DNA of 64,000 nt. Origin: Veillonella intestinalis. GTDB taxonomy: Bacteria; Bacillota; Negativicutes; Veillonellales; Veillonellaceae. Positions within the stretch are counted from its first letter, which is position 1; every line of letters starts with the position of its first letter. The position numbers and the translations under genes are program-made. The stretch spans positions 1 through 64,000 of the forward strand of contig NZ_CALPDB010000001.1 of assembly GCF_943193155.1 (NCBI RefSeq), in the 5' to 3' direction. Below, piece after piece: positions 9,236-16,525 of this stretch. The notes beneath the pieces are model-generated. The model searched no databases, was not told the DNA's origin, and worked only from the letters and a program-made list of their open reading frames with translations.

Positions 9236-10342
9236 ATGAGCAAGAAGGAACGTATACTCATTGTATCGGCTTCTATTGGCACGGGGCATACACAAGCGGC
9301 ACGGGCGATTGAAGAGTATTGGGCAGCCAAAAACCCAGATGCTATTATTACCCATGTAGACTTTTTAGATACAAATAGCTTTTCGTTTGATAATTTATTA
9401 AAAGAAACATATATAAAAATGATTGACGTATTTCCTATGTTATATGATGTTATTTATCGTCTATCACAAGGAGATAAGAAAGGGAGTGCCGTACAGACAG
9501 CTTTGGCTTGGATGTTAAAGCGTCGTATGTTAAAACTCATCAATCGAGAACGACCAGATGTAGTTATTTTTACGCATCCATTTCCTTGTGGCGCTGCGTG
9601 TATTTTAAAACGACAAAATTTAATCAATGTACCATTAGTTGCGGTAATTACAGATTTTCAGGTACATCAGTTTTGGGTATATAATCAAATCGATGCGTAT
9701 CATGTGGGTACCTCGGGCATGGTTAATGAATTATGTGAAGCGGGCATTGCAGCACATAAGATTACAATTACAGGCATTCCGGTGCGCCGAAGTTTCTTTG
9801 AGCATCGTTTAACTAAATATAAGACTTCTTATCCAGTGAAGGTATTAATAATGGGGGGCGGCCTTGGCTTAGGTTGCTTAGAAACGGCGTTACAGCGGTT
9901 AGATGAGGTATCGGGGATTGATGAGCTCATTGTAATTACTGGACGTAATGCTGATCTTTATGAAGGCTTAGTGGCTATGAGTCATTCTATGCGTACACCG
10001 ACTACAGTATATGGATATACTTTAGAAGTGGCCAAACTTATGCAAGAAGCCACCTTATTGGTAACAAAGCCAGGAGGGTTAACTTGTATGGAAGGTGTGA
10101 CTGTTGGTGTGCCTATGGTATTTTTTAGTGCGATTCCAGGGCAAGAAGAAGGAAATGCTACATTTTTTGAACAGCAAGGATATGCCCGTTGGGCTCGTGA
10201 TATTCACAATCTAGATGATGTGGTAACGGTACTTTTAAATAATCCAGAGCGACTTGAACAAATGTCAGCGCAAGAACTGACGTGGCAAATTGATGGGGCT
10301 GCTAATATTGTGTCGGCCACTAAAAAGCTATTAGGTCGTTAA
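9236..10342 (+). CDS. MGDG synthase/UgtP-like glycosyltransferase (GT28 family)
   Basis: A 368-residue GT-B enzyme. The N-terminus (ILIVSASIGTGHTQAARAI) is the MGDG-synthase N-domain signature. The C-terminal nucleotide-sugar site is seen as VLIMGGGLGLG, TPTTVYGYTLEVAKLM and VTKPGGLTCMEGVTVGVPMV. Family members transfer a hexose from UDP-sugar to diacylglycerol at the inner membrane face, making glycolipids or lipid anchors. The real acceptor here is unknown. RBS GAAGGAG precedes ATG. It is a single-gene unit. Confidence 0.85.
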   Translation: MSKKERILIVSASIGTGHTQAARAIEEYWAAKNPDAIITHVDFLDTNSFSFDNLLKETYIKMIDVFPMLYDVIYRLSQGDKKGSAVQTALAWMLKRRMLKLINRERPDVVIFTHPFPCGAACILKRQNLINVPLVAVITDFQVHQFWVYNQIDAYHVGTSGMVNELCEAGIAAHKITITGIPVRRSFFEHRLTKYKTSYPVKVLIMGGGLGLGCLETALQRLDEVSGIDELIVITGRNADLYEGLVAMSHSMRTPTTVYGYTLEVAKLMQEATLLVTKPGGLTCMEGVTVGVPMVFFSAIPGQEEGNATFFEQQGYARWARDIHNLDDVVTVLLNNPERLEQMSAQELTWQIDGAANIVSATKKLLGR

Positions 10343-10406
10343 TATTTATTTAGTAGTGAATAGGGATAGTATGCATAGTTTGCAAGGGGAGTCTTATAAA
10401 AGTCTC

Positions 10407-10435
10407 TTGCTAAGAGCTAGAAATTTTTGTACAAT
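10407..10435 (+). promoter_or_regulatory. Promoter of the acidic small protein gene
   Basis: TTGCTA (10407-10412), a 17-nt spacer and TACAAT (10430-10435). The -10 lies within GTACAATGTAC, an interrupted palindrome that could be an operator. Confidence 0.6.
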
Positions 10436-10487
10436 GTACTCAACACCCAAAAGGGGATTCGGGGTTATGTATTAAAGGAGGATTCGT

Positions 10488-10820
10488 ATGGACGGCGACG
10501 CGCTGGAATCGTTTTATGAGAATTTAGGATTTGAATTGGTGGAAATTGATGACCGTGAGACTTTATTTTATCAGGTCAATGATGATGGTGCTTATGCGAC
10601 CATTACCGATGAAGATGGGAATGTACCTACTTCTATGGAAGAACCAATTATCTTTACTCTCTATGATGAAAATGATTCGTTTCAGTGGAGTGTGACAGTA
10701 GAAGATTCTGAATACTTTGGTGAATTATTTACTCGCGTAGAAGATACGGATGAATTACTTTCTAATTTGAAAGATATTCGACAAGAAAATATGGCTCGTT
10801 ATGACGATAGCCTAGACTAA
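10488..10820 (+). CDS. Acidic small protein, possibly DUF1292-like
   Basis: A 110-residue, strongly acidic cytoplasmic protein (27 or more Asp/Glu). The segment DGAYATITDEDGNVP followed by IIFTLYDENDSF resembles the short beta-rich DUF1292 (YrzB-type) family, but this is a weak impression. No catalytic motif, signal peptide or membrane segment is seen. RBS AAAGGAGG is 7 nt before ATG. It is monocistronic, with its own promoter and a long-insert terminator. Function unknown. Confidence 0.75.
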   Translation: MDGDALESFYENLGFELVEIDDRETLFYQVNDDGAYATITDEDGNVPTSMEEPIIFTLYDENDSFQWSVTVEDSEYFGELFTRVEDTDELLSNLKDIRQENMARYDDSLD

Positions 10821-10822
10821 TG

Positions 10823-10883
10823 AAAAAGAGCTATCCACAAAGTGCTTACGTTCTGTAGTTAACTTTGCTGGACAGCTCTTTTT
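10823..10883 (+). terminator. Long-insert terminator after the acidic protein gene
   Basis: AAAAAGAGCT (10823-10832) pairs with AGCTCTTTTT (10874-10883); inside, CCA/TGG and AAAGT/ACTTT extend the helix around an 18-nt loop. Confidence 0.8.
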
Positions 10884-10901
10884 GAAAGGAAATATTAATT
10901 T

Positions 10902-12851
10902 ATGAATGTATTAACCTTACAAGATGTAAGTCAATCATATGGTACCCGCCGCTTATTTGAAGGCGCCAGCATGACTTTTACGGATACAAAACGAATTGGT
11001 CTTATCGGTGTAAATGGTACGGGCAAATCTACCTTTATGCGTCTTTTGGCAGGCCTAATAGAACCTGAGAAAGGTACTATTTTGAGAAATGGCAAGGCGT
11101 CTATTTATTATTTATCACAAGCTCCTGAATTTGATGAAGAAGCATCGTTGTTAGAAAATATATTTTTAGCTCATCATCCTGTGTTGAGTTTAGTTCGTGA
11201 ATATGAGCGTGTGGATCAACAAGCGCCAGGTAGCGCTGAACACTTGCGCCTATTGGGGCGTATGGATGCAGAAGGGGGCTGGCAAGTTGAGCAACAAGCA
11301 CGTACGATTCTTACTAAATTAGGGTTTGAAGATTTAACTAAGCCAGTGAAACATTTATCAGGGGGACAACGACGTCGGTTAGCATTGGGACAGGCTTTAT
11401 TATACCCTAGTGATCTTTTACTTCTCGATGAACCGACTAACCATCTTGATGAAGCTAGTATTGAATGGCTTGAAAAATATTTATTAGCCCGTAAGGGTGG
11501 GCTAGTAATTAGTACTCATGACCGCTATTTTTTAGATGCTTTAAGCGATGAAATTTTAGAGCTATCTGACCGACATTTTTATAGTTATGAAGGTACCTAT
11601 GAAACCTTTCTTACATTAAAGGCAGAGCGAGAAGAACGTGAAGCAGCTACGGCTGAAAAGCGTAGACAATTTTTAAAACGGGAGTTAGCGTGGGTGCGGC
11701 GTGGTGCTCAAGCTCGTTCAACGAAGCAAAAGGCTCGTTTGCAGCGTTATGAAACTCTCAAAGCTCAAGATGTGGCACGCCGTGCTGATACACTAGATCC
11801 GATTGCCTTAAAGAGTCGTTTGGGGAAAACAATTTTTGATATAGAGCATTTATCTTTTGACTTAGGGGAGAAGACCTTAGTAAAAGATTTTACCTATCAT
11901 GTCGTTCGTCATGATCGTATTGGCATCGTAGGACCTAATGGGATTGGCAAATCTACATTCATGCGTTTATTAGATGGGACATATGAACCTTTAGCTGGGA
12001 CTGTAGGACGTGGTGAAACGGTGCGAACTGCGCATTTTACACAGGAGTTACCACCTTTTGATGAGGAGCAACGGGTCTTAGATTATATTCGTGAGGATCA
12101 CCGCTATATGGTATTAGCTGATGGTAGCACCTTAAGCGCTGGACAAATACTAGAGAGGTTCTTATTTACCCCAGAACTTCACGGTGTTCCCATTCGCAAG
12201 CTATCTGGTGGTGAAAAAAGACGACTATATTTGCTAAAGTTGCTCATGAGTGCGCCTAATGTATTGTTATTAGATGAACCGACTAACGATTTGGATATTC
12301 CTACCTTAGAAGTGTTGGAAGAGTTTTTAGATTCTTTTAGTGGTGTAGTGATTACAGTATGCCATGATCGGTATTTCTTAGATCGTGTAGTAGATAAGTT
12401 ATTTGTCTTTAAAGGGGACGGGCAAATAGATATTATTCATGGTGCTTATTCTGAATATCGAGAACTAGTAGAGGCGGAAGACGCGTCAGTGGAAGATGTT
12501 AAATCACATGGGTTAAGTAAAACAGCTAAGCCGCAAAGTAGTTCAAAGGGGTCAGGCACAACTATTTCAGATGACGTAGAGGCGGCAAACACTGGTGATA
12601 AGGGCAGTAATTTGAAGGAGTTAGCTGCTAATAAGGAAGTTAAGCCTCTTACCAAAGCTGAGCAGTCTGAGTTGGAGGAATTGGAGTTGAAAGTGGCTGA
12701 ATTAGAAGGCTTATTAAAGGCCTATGATGCTATGTTGAACCAAGCTGGTGGGGATTATGAAGCGATGGAACAGACTATGGCAGAACGAGCCAAAGTGGCG
12801 GAAGAATTAGAGTTAAAAACAATGCGCTGGCTTGAACTGGCAGAGCGATAA
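10902..12851 (+). CDS. uup: ABC-F family ATPase (Uup-like)
   Basis: A 649-residue soluble protein with two ABC ATPase domains and no membrane segments, the mark of ABC-F proteins that act on ribosomes. First domain: Walker A GVNGTGKST (36-44), signature LSGGQ near 152, Walker B/D-loop DEPTNHLD near 176. Second domain: GPNGIGKST from ~344, LSGGEKRR and DEPTNDLD. The inter-domain linker (residues ~240-300) is rich in Arg/Lys and fits the P-site tRNA interaction motif. A C-terminal coiled coil (~590-649) is Uup-like. Between the second ABC domain and the coiled coil there is a ~60-residue low-complexity linker. RBS AAAGGAAA precedes ATG. Confidence 0.93.
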   Translation: MNVLTLQDVSQSYGTRRLFEGASMTFTDTKRIGLIGVNGTGKSTFMRLLAGLIEPEKGTILRNGKASIYYLSQAPEFDEEASLLENIFLAHHPVLSLVREYERVDQQAPGSAEHLRLLGRMDAEGGWQVEQQARTILTKLGFEDLTKPVKHLSGGQRRRLALGQALLYPSDLLLLDEPTNHLDEASIEWLEKYLLARKGGLVISTHDRYFLDALSDEILELSDRHFYSYEGTYETFLTLKAEREEREAATAEKRRQFLKRELAWVRRGAQARSTKQKARLQRYETLKAQDVARRADTLDPIALKSRLGKTIFDIEHLSFDLGEKTLVKDFTYHVVRHDRIGIVGPNGIGKSTFMRLLDGTYEPLAGTVGRGETVRTAHFTQELPPFDEEQRVLDYIREDHRYMVLADGSTLSAGQILERFLFTPELHGVPIRKLSGGEKRRLYLLKLLMSAPNVLLLDEPTNDLDIPTLEVLEEFLDSFSGVVITVCHDRYFLDRVVDKLFVFKGDGQIDIIHGAYSEYRELVEAEDASVEDVKSHGLSKTAKPQSSSKGSGTTISDDVEAANTGDKGSNLKELAANKEVKPLTKAEQSELEELELKVAELEGLLKAYDAMLNQAGGDYEAMEQTMAERAKVAEELELKTMRWLELAER

Positions 12852-12977
12852 AGTAATAAAGTCCTTGATTTAACTAGTGTATAGAGTTAATCGTGTAGAA
12901 AATCAAAGGAATTTGAATTATAGTGGCGTTTAATGTAAAAAATATGTAAAACTTTAGGGAATACATGAATTAGAATA

Positions 12978-13007
12978 TTGATATTTAGCGCTTGAATAGT
13001 ATATACT
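12978..13007 (+). promoter_or_regulatory. Promoter of the small basic protein gene
   Basis: TTGATA (12978-12983), an 18-nt spacer and TATACT (13002-13007), ~67 nt before the start codon. Confidence 0.6.
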
Positions 13008-13073
13008 ATAAACAGAGAAGAATAGTTATTTTTTTGCATGGCAGTGTTACGCATATCCCAAGGGAGGAACGTT

Positions 13074-13250
13074 ATGAAAAGTAACAAGTGGGGCGGCAAA
13101 CGCGCGGGCGCAGGTCGCAAAAAATCATTATTTGACCGTAAAGGTCGTACATTCCGATTAACGGATGCAGAATTTTTAGAAGTTAAACCTTTAATTGACG
13201 CAATTCGTAAACGTACTGAAGCGGCAGCTTTGGCATCTAAAGCGAAATAG
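13074..13250 (+). CDS. Small basic protein with a GGKRAGAGRK motif
   Basis: A 58-residue basic protein. The first open ATG (13038) lacks a ribosome binding site; GGGAGGA (13062-13068) fits ATG 13074. The N-terminal KWGGKRAGAGRKK is a glycine/arginine-rich motif often found at the start of small DNA-associated proteins of phages and plasmids. The rest (FRLTDAEFLEVKPLIDAIRKRTEAAALASKA) looks helical and resembles a ribbon-helix-helix-like C-part. A nucleic-acid-binding role is inferred only. It has its own promoter and ends ~115 nt before a strong terminator. Confidence 0.75.
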   Translation: MKSNKWGGKRAGAGRKKSLFDRKGRTFRLTDAEFLEVKPLIDAIRKRTEAAALASKAK

Positions 13251-13364
13251 TTAATTGAGGAGTGGGGAGAAGCCCAGTATTGTTTGCTCAGAGTTAGATC
13301 ATTAGCTGCGAGGAGAGGGTCTTTAGCTACTTATGGTTTAATCATGGAGTAGATAGGTATAAGG

Positions 13365-13399
13365 AAATCGGTAATCGAAGTATTCGATTACCGATTTTT
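13365..13399 (+). terminator. Terminator after the small basic protein gene
   Basis: A 15-bp perfect stem, AAATCGGTAATCGAA (13365-13379) with TTCGATTACCGATTT (13383-13397), a 3-nt loop and a T-run. Confidence 0.9.
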
Positions 13400-13403
13400 C
13401 TGT

Positions 13404-13409
13404 TATAAT
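13404..13409 (+). promoter_or_regulatory. Extended -10 promoter of the DnaA-like gene
   Basis: TGTTATAAT (TGn-TATAAT) begins directly after the preceding terminator. A -35 would fall inside the terminator arm, so the extended -10 probably carries recognition. Confidence 0.55.
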
Positions 13410-13523
13410 GGGAATATGCTCATTTGTATATTGGCAATGATGAGTAATATAGGTAAATAGAAAGCTACAGGGGCTTATTAGATAATTTAAGGCTTAAAAG
13501 TTTATATTATGAGGAGTTTTAAC

Positions 13524-14033
13524 ATGAAAGATACAATTAATACCGATATTTTAAAACGAACAGATACGATTGTGAAAGCGGATGCGCGTCATACGTTTGA
13601 TACAGTAGCGGCTGCTTTAGGAGCTGAAGAACATAATCCATTAGTTGTAGTGGGCACGGAAGATCGTATGGCTCATGTAGGGGAGATTGTTAAACGAGAA
13701 GCGTTAACGATTGAACCAAATTTAGTGATTTTAGAAAAAAATGGACAAGAATTAGTACAGGCTTATACGGATAGCGTAACCTATGGCTATGTTGCTGATT
13801 TTATGGAAACTTTTGTTAAGATTGATATGCTTTTAGTGAGTGAATTTGATTATGTAGTACGGGAAGCGGATGAATTATCTCAGCGCGCTTTACACCGCTT
13901 ATTTGAAGCGTTAATTCGCAATCAGCGGCAGGTTGTTTTTACTATGACACAAGAGCCAAATACATATGATGAATTGGCGCTTCCAAAGTTGTTTGAACTA
14001 GTAAATAGTGGTGCCTTAGTCATTGTTAAATAA
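13524..14033 (+). CDS. DnaA-related protein with degenerate ATPase motifs
   Basis: A 169-residue soluble protein. The ATG at 13509 overlaps the GAGGAG ribosome binding sequence (13511-13516), so ATG 13524 is chosen. Read against DnaA domain III, HTFDTVAAAL, HNPLVVVG, VADFMETFVKIDMLLVSEFD and LHRLFEALIRNQRQVVFT line up with the DnaA FDNFV, NPLFIYG, DFRNKYRNVDVLLIDDIQ and FFHTFNALHEAGKQIVLT blocks. The Walker A loop (GxxGxGKT) is replaced by GTEDRMAH and the Walker B Asp-Asp by Ser-Glu. The lid and the DNA-binding domain IV are absent. It is probably a non-ATPase DnaA paralogue, perhaps a partner or regulator of initiation. The similarity is read by eye. Confidence 0.7.
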   Translation: MKDTINTDILKRTDTIVKADARHTFDTVAAALGAEEHNPLVVVGTEDRMAHVGEIVKREALTIEPNLVILEKNGQELVQAYTDSVTYGYVADFMETFVKIDMLLVSEFDYVVREADELSQRALHRLFEALIRNQRQVVFTMTQEPNTYDELALPKLFELVNSGALVIVK

Positions 14034-14088
14034 TATATGCAATATATTGATTTTGATAAGTTTAAGGTAATAAAAAATAGCATATAAC

Positions 14089-14179
14089 AAAAAAGGATAT
14101 ACCAAGCGGTATAAGTAAGACATCGACTTATGTATTCATAAGTTCGTTTTACTTAGACTCACGAGGTATATCTTTTTTT
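14089..14179. terminator. Bidirectional long-insert terminator between convergent genes
   Basis: The outer stem AAAAGGATATACC/GGTATATCTTTT (arms ending at 14103 and starting at 14165) has an A-run on its left and a T-run on its right, so it can stop transcripts on both strands. The 61-nt insert contains nested arms TAAGTAA/TTACTTA and ACTTATG/CATAAGT. Confidence 0.8.
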
Positions 14180-14185
14180 GTGAGG

Positions 14186-15382
14186 TTAATTCATAACATC
14201 GTGGAGGTGTTTAGTCTTTCGATGAAAGGCGAGAATAGGTAATAAGCCAAACACTAGACCAACGATGATACATAATAGGGTTAATTGAAGTGAGGCGAGG
14301 GAAATGCTAGGGGGCATGATAATGGCAGAACTTGCATTGAGCCAATGAGCTATGCCAAGGTAGGCTCCAAAGCCTAGTCCCCATCCCATAATAGCGCCTA
14401 AACTAATAATATAAACCGTTTGTTGACCTAAGATACTATACAGTTGTTTTTGCGTAGCTCCTAGGGCTTTTAAAATTGCATAATCTCGTAAACGATTAAG
14501 AGTTGCTAAATAGGCTGTAACTAATACGACTAGCATGGCTAGTATAATTAGCAAGTAGCCAATAGGCTGCCATAATTTTTCACCACGTCCCATTAGATTA
14601 AAGAGTTGCGTGATAACTTGTGCAGGAAATACGAGTTGCGCATCTTTTTGTTTAGTGTAGAGGCTAGCTAAGGTATAGGCCTGACCATAGCCGACTGGCT
14701 CGACCATGATAGCAGTCACATCGCCTTTGGTAGAAAGGTCATGACCATGGGCATGTAAATCCCAAATACTGTCAATGGACGTCAGTACAGCTTGGTTATA
14801 GGGGCCATTGGTGTCAGCTAGAATTCCTACGACTGTGAAAGGATGATCTTCGTGCGCTTTTCCTTTGGCTAAGGTGCCATGGGTAGAGTGGAAGGTATCA
14901 CCTACTTTAAGCCCTGTATGTTTAGCCACATCTTGTCCAATCACGGCTTCAAAATGTTTGGCAAAAGGCTTTCCTTCTGCTAGGCGTAACCATTCAGGTT
15001 GACTAGCACTAGGACGAATAGTAAAAATTTCAGGTTCAGTACCAACAAGGCGATAGCCTTTGATACTATCCCCAAAGGCTAGGGGTATAGCTTGTTTTAC
15101 TAATTTTGGTTTATTACGCAATTGCTCTACTTCGCTATAGGGGAGATTAGCTAAGGGTTTATCTTGTAAAAAGACGGTATTTAATACAAATTGCTGACTA
15201 CTGCCAGGGGAACCTACTAGGAGCGTAAAGGGTTCAGTCGCAGCAATGAGTCCCCGCTGAAGCCCGCTCCCTAAGGAAACGACTAATACACTTAACGCAA
15301 CGGCTAAGGCCATGACGAGTAGAAGTAGGGTGGTCGTCAATGGTTTGGACCAAAGTTGTTGCCAGGCTATTTTACGAATCAT
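14186..15382 (-). CDS. MacB/FtsX-type ABC transporter permease
   Basis: A 398-residue inner-membrane protein. One N-terminal membrane segment (TTTLLLLVMALAVALSVLVVS) is followed by a ~220-residue extracytoplasmic domain, then three C-terminal segments, including the FtsX core with the coupling sequence LNRLRDYAILKALGATQKQLYSIL. This is the MacB/LolC-type fold that works with one ATPase without classical transport through the membrane. It overlaps the ATPase gene by 11 bp. The neighbouring secreted protein resembles the DUF3299-type proteins that accompany zinc-linked ABC systems in proteobacteria; a metal or lipoprotein role is speculative. Confidence 0.88.
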   Translation of the reverse strand: MIRKIAWQQLWSKPLTTTLLLLVMALAVALSVLVVSLGSGLQRGLIAATEPFTLLVGSPGSSQQFVLNTVFLQDKPLANLPYSEVEQLRNKPKLVKQAIPLAFGDSIKGYRLVGTEPEIFTIRPSASQPEWLRLAEGKPFAKHFEAVIGQDVAKHTGLKVGDTFHSTHGTLAKGKAHEDHPFTVVGILADTNGPYNQAVLTSIDSIWDLHAHGHDLSTKGDVTAIMVEPVGYGQAYTLASLYTKQKDAQLVFPAQVITQLFNLMGRGEKLWQPIGYLLIILAMLVVLVTAYLATLNRLRDYAILKALGATQKQLYSILGQQTVYIISLGAIMGWGLGFGAYLGIAHWLNASSAIIMPPSISLASLQLTLLCIIVGLVFGLLPILAFHRKTKHLHDVMN

Positions 15383-16043
15383 GGGTACCTCGCTTTGTTA
15401 AGTGAAGTCGATTGGAAAATTGAGAAATGACAGGTTCTTCATGGCTCGTAATAAGTAGGGTAGCTTGTAGTGTTTCACTATAGGCTTTCAATAAATCAAT
15501 AACAAGACGACTATTTGCTTCATCTAGGCTAGCTGTAGGCTCATCAGCCAAGAGGAGGCTGGGCTTTTTGATAAGCGCTCTAGCAATAGCAACACGTTGT
15601 TGCTCACCTTTGCTCAATTGGGTAGGCTTTTTATGGCGTAAAGGGGCAATGCCCATAAGATTAGTGAGTTGCTCCATTTCTTGCACCATTTCTTTGTGCG
15701 TGAACCGATTGGCAAAGAAAGCACCGCTTAGGATATTGTCTTCAACTGTTAAAAAGTTGAGCAAATTGAAGTCTTGAAAGATATAGCCTACTTTTTTACC
15801 ACGCCAAGTATCAAGCTCTTTAGATGATGCTTCATTAAGATACATGTCCTCAACTTGAAGTATACCTGTTGTAGGTTGTAAAAGACCGGCTAGGCACTGT
15901 AATAAGGTAGATTTCCCGCTACCACTGACACCGGTAATACACCATTGACTGCCAGTAGTGGCGGAGAAATTAGGTAAATCTAGTGCTGTCACAGAGGTTT
16001 CGCCATCAGGAAACTGATGGGTTAAGCTTTCAATGTGAATCAT
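15372..16043 (-). CDS. ABC transporter ATP-binding protein (LolD/MacB-type)
   Basis: A 223-residue ATPase with Walker A GVSGSGKST (~38-46), Q-loop FQDFNLL, signature LSKGEQQRVAIARAL and Walker B LLLADEPTASLD followed by the switch His in LLITSHEE. The signature has Lys for the second Gly (LSKGE), which is tolerated in this family. It pairs with the FtsX-type permease 3' of it and is separated by one base from the secreted protein gene upstream. Confidence 0.93.
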   Translation of the reverse strand: MIHIESLTHQFPDGETSVTALDLPNFSATTGSQWCITGVSGSGKSTLLQCLAGLLQPTTGILQVEDMYLNEASSKELDTWRGKKVGYIFQDFNLLNFLTVEDNILSGAFFANRFTHKEMVQEMEQLTNLMGIAPLRHKKPTQLSKGEQQRVAIARALIKKPSLLLADEPTASLDEANSRLVIDLLKAYSETLQATLLITSHEEPVISQFSNRLHLTKRGTHDS

Positions 16044-16044
16044 A

Positions 16045-16494
16045 TTAATTTACCTCAGCACCTAAGATGCGAACAAGGCTAACGAAGCCTGTTTCACCAT
16101 CTACATAGCTGCCTACATCGAGTTGGCCGGTTACGGTAATATCTTGATCATAAGGAAGTGCTGTTACCGCATCATCCAGATAAACGACTACAATGTCACT
16201 AGGCCAATCGGCATCAGTAGAGCAGAAAGGGCATATGGACATAGGCGTTTCTGTAAGAACAAAGAAGTTAATGCTTGGTTTTAGCGGTGGCGCCATATAA
16301 CCTTGCATAGTTACCGTTTGTCCATTTTGGGATAACAAGCTGTCCGATAAGATAAGCCCTTCTGAAGTAGCACCTGCATACATATCGCCAAAGCTAAGCC
16401 AATTTGCTAGCACTGTTTGTGGTAGCGAAATTGTCAAAAGTTGTAAGGCGAAACAGAGTATAAGTGGGCGCAACCATTGTTTTAATTGCATCAT
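16045..16494 (-). CDS. Secreted protein with CPFC motif, DUF3299-like
   Basis: About 149 residues. The first in-frame GTG (16506) sits inside the ribosome binding region, so one of two adjacent ATGs (16494 or 16491) is more likely. A signal peptide (LKQWLRPLILCFALQLLTISLPQTVLA) precedes a small beta-rich domain. MQGYMAPPLKP and ETPMSICPFCS give a Cys-Pro-Phe-Cys that could bind metal. The overall pattern of a short OB-like domain after a signal peptide recalls DUF3299 proteins. It lies between alkaline phosphatase and the ABC genes in one minus-strand operon. Confidence 0.75.
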   Translation of the reverse strand: MMQLKQWLRPLILCFALQLLTISLPQTVLANWLSFGDMYAGATSEGLILSDSLLSQNGQTVTMQGYMAPPLKPSINFFVLTETPMSICPFCSTDADWPSDIVVVYLDDAVTALPYDQDITVTGQLDVGSYVDGETGFVSLVRILGAEVN

Positions 16495-16525
16495 GTTCCT
16501 AGTCACATCCTTAATTATTTTTTAC

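Noticed and set aside
9236-10342. MurG peptidoglycan glycosyltransferase
   Set aside because: The N-terminal SASIGTGHTQAARAI pattern is MGDG-synthase type, and the neighbours are not division or cell-wall genes.
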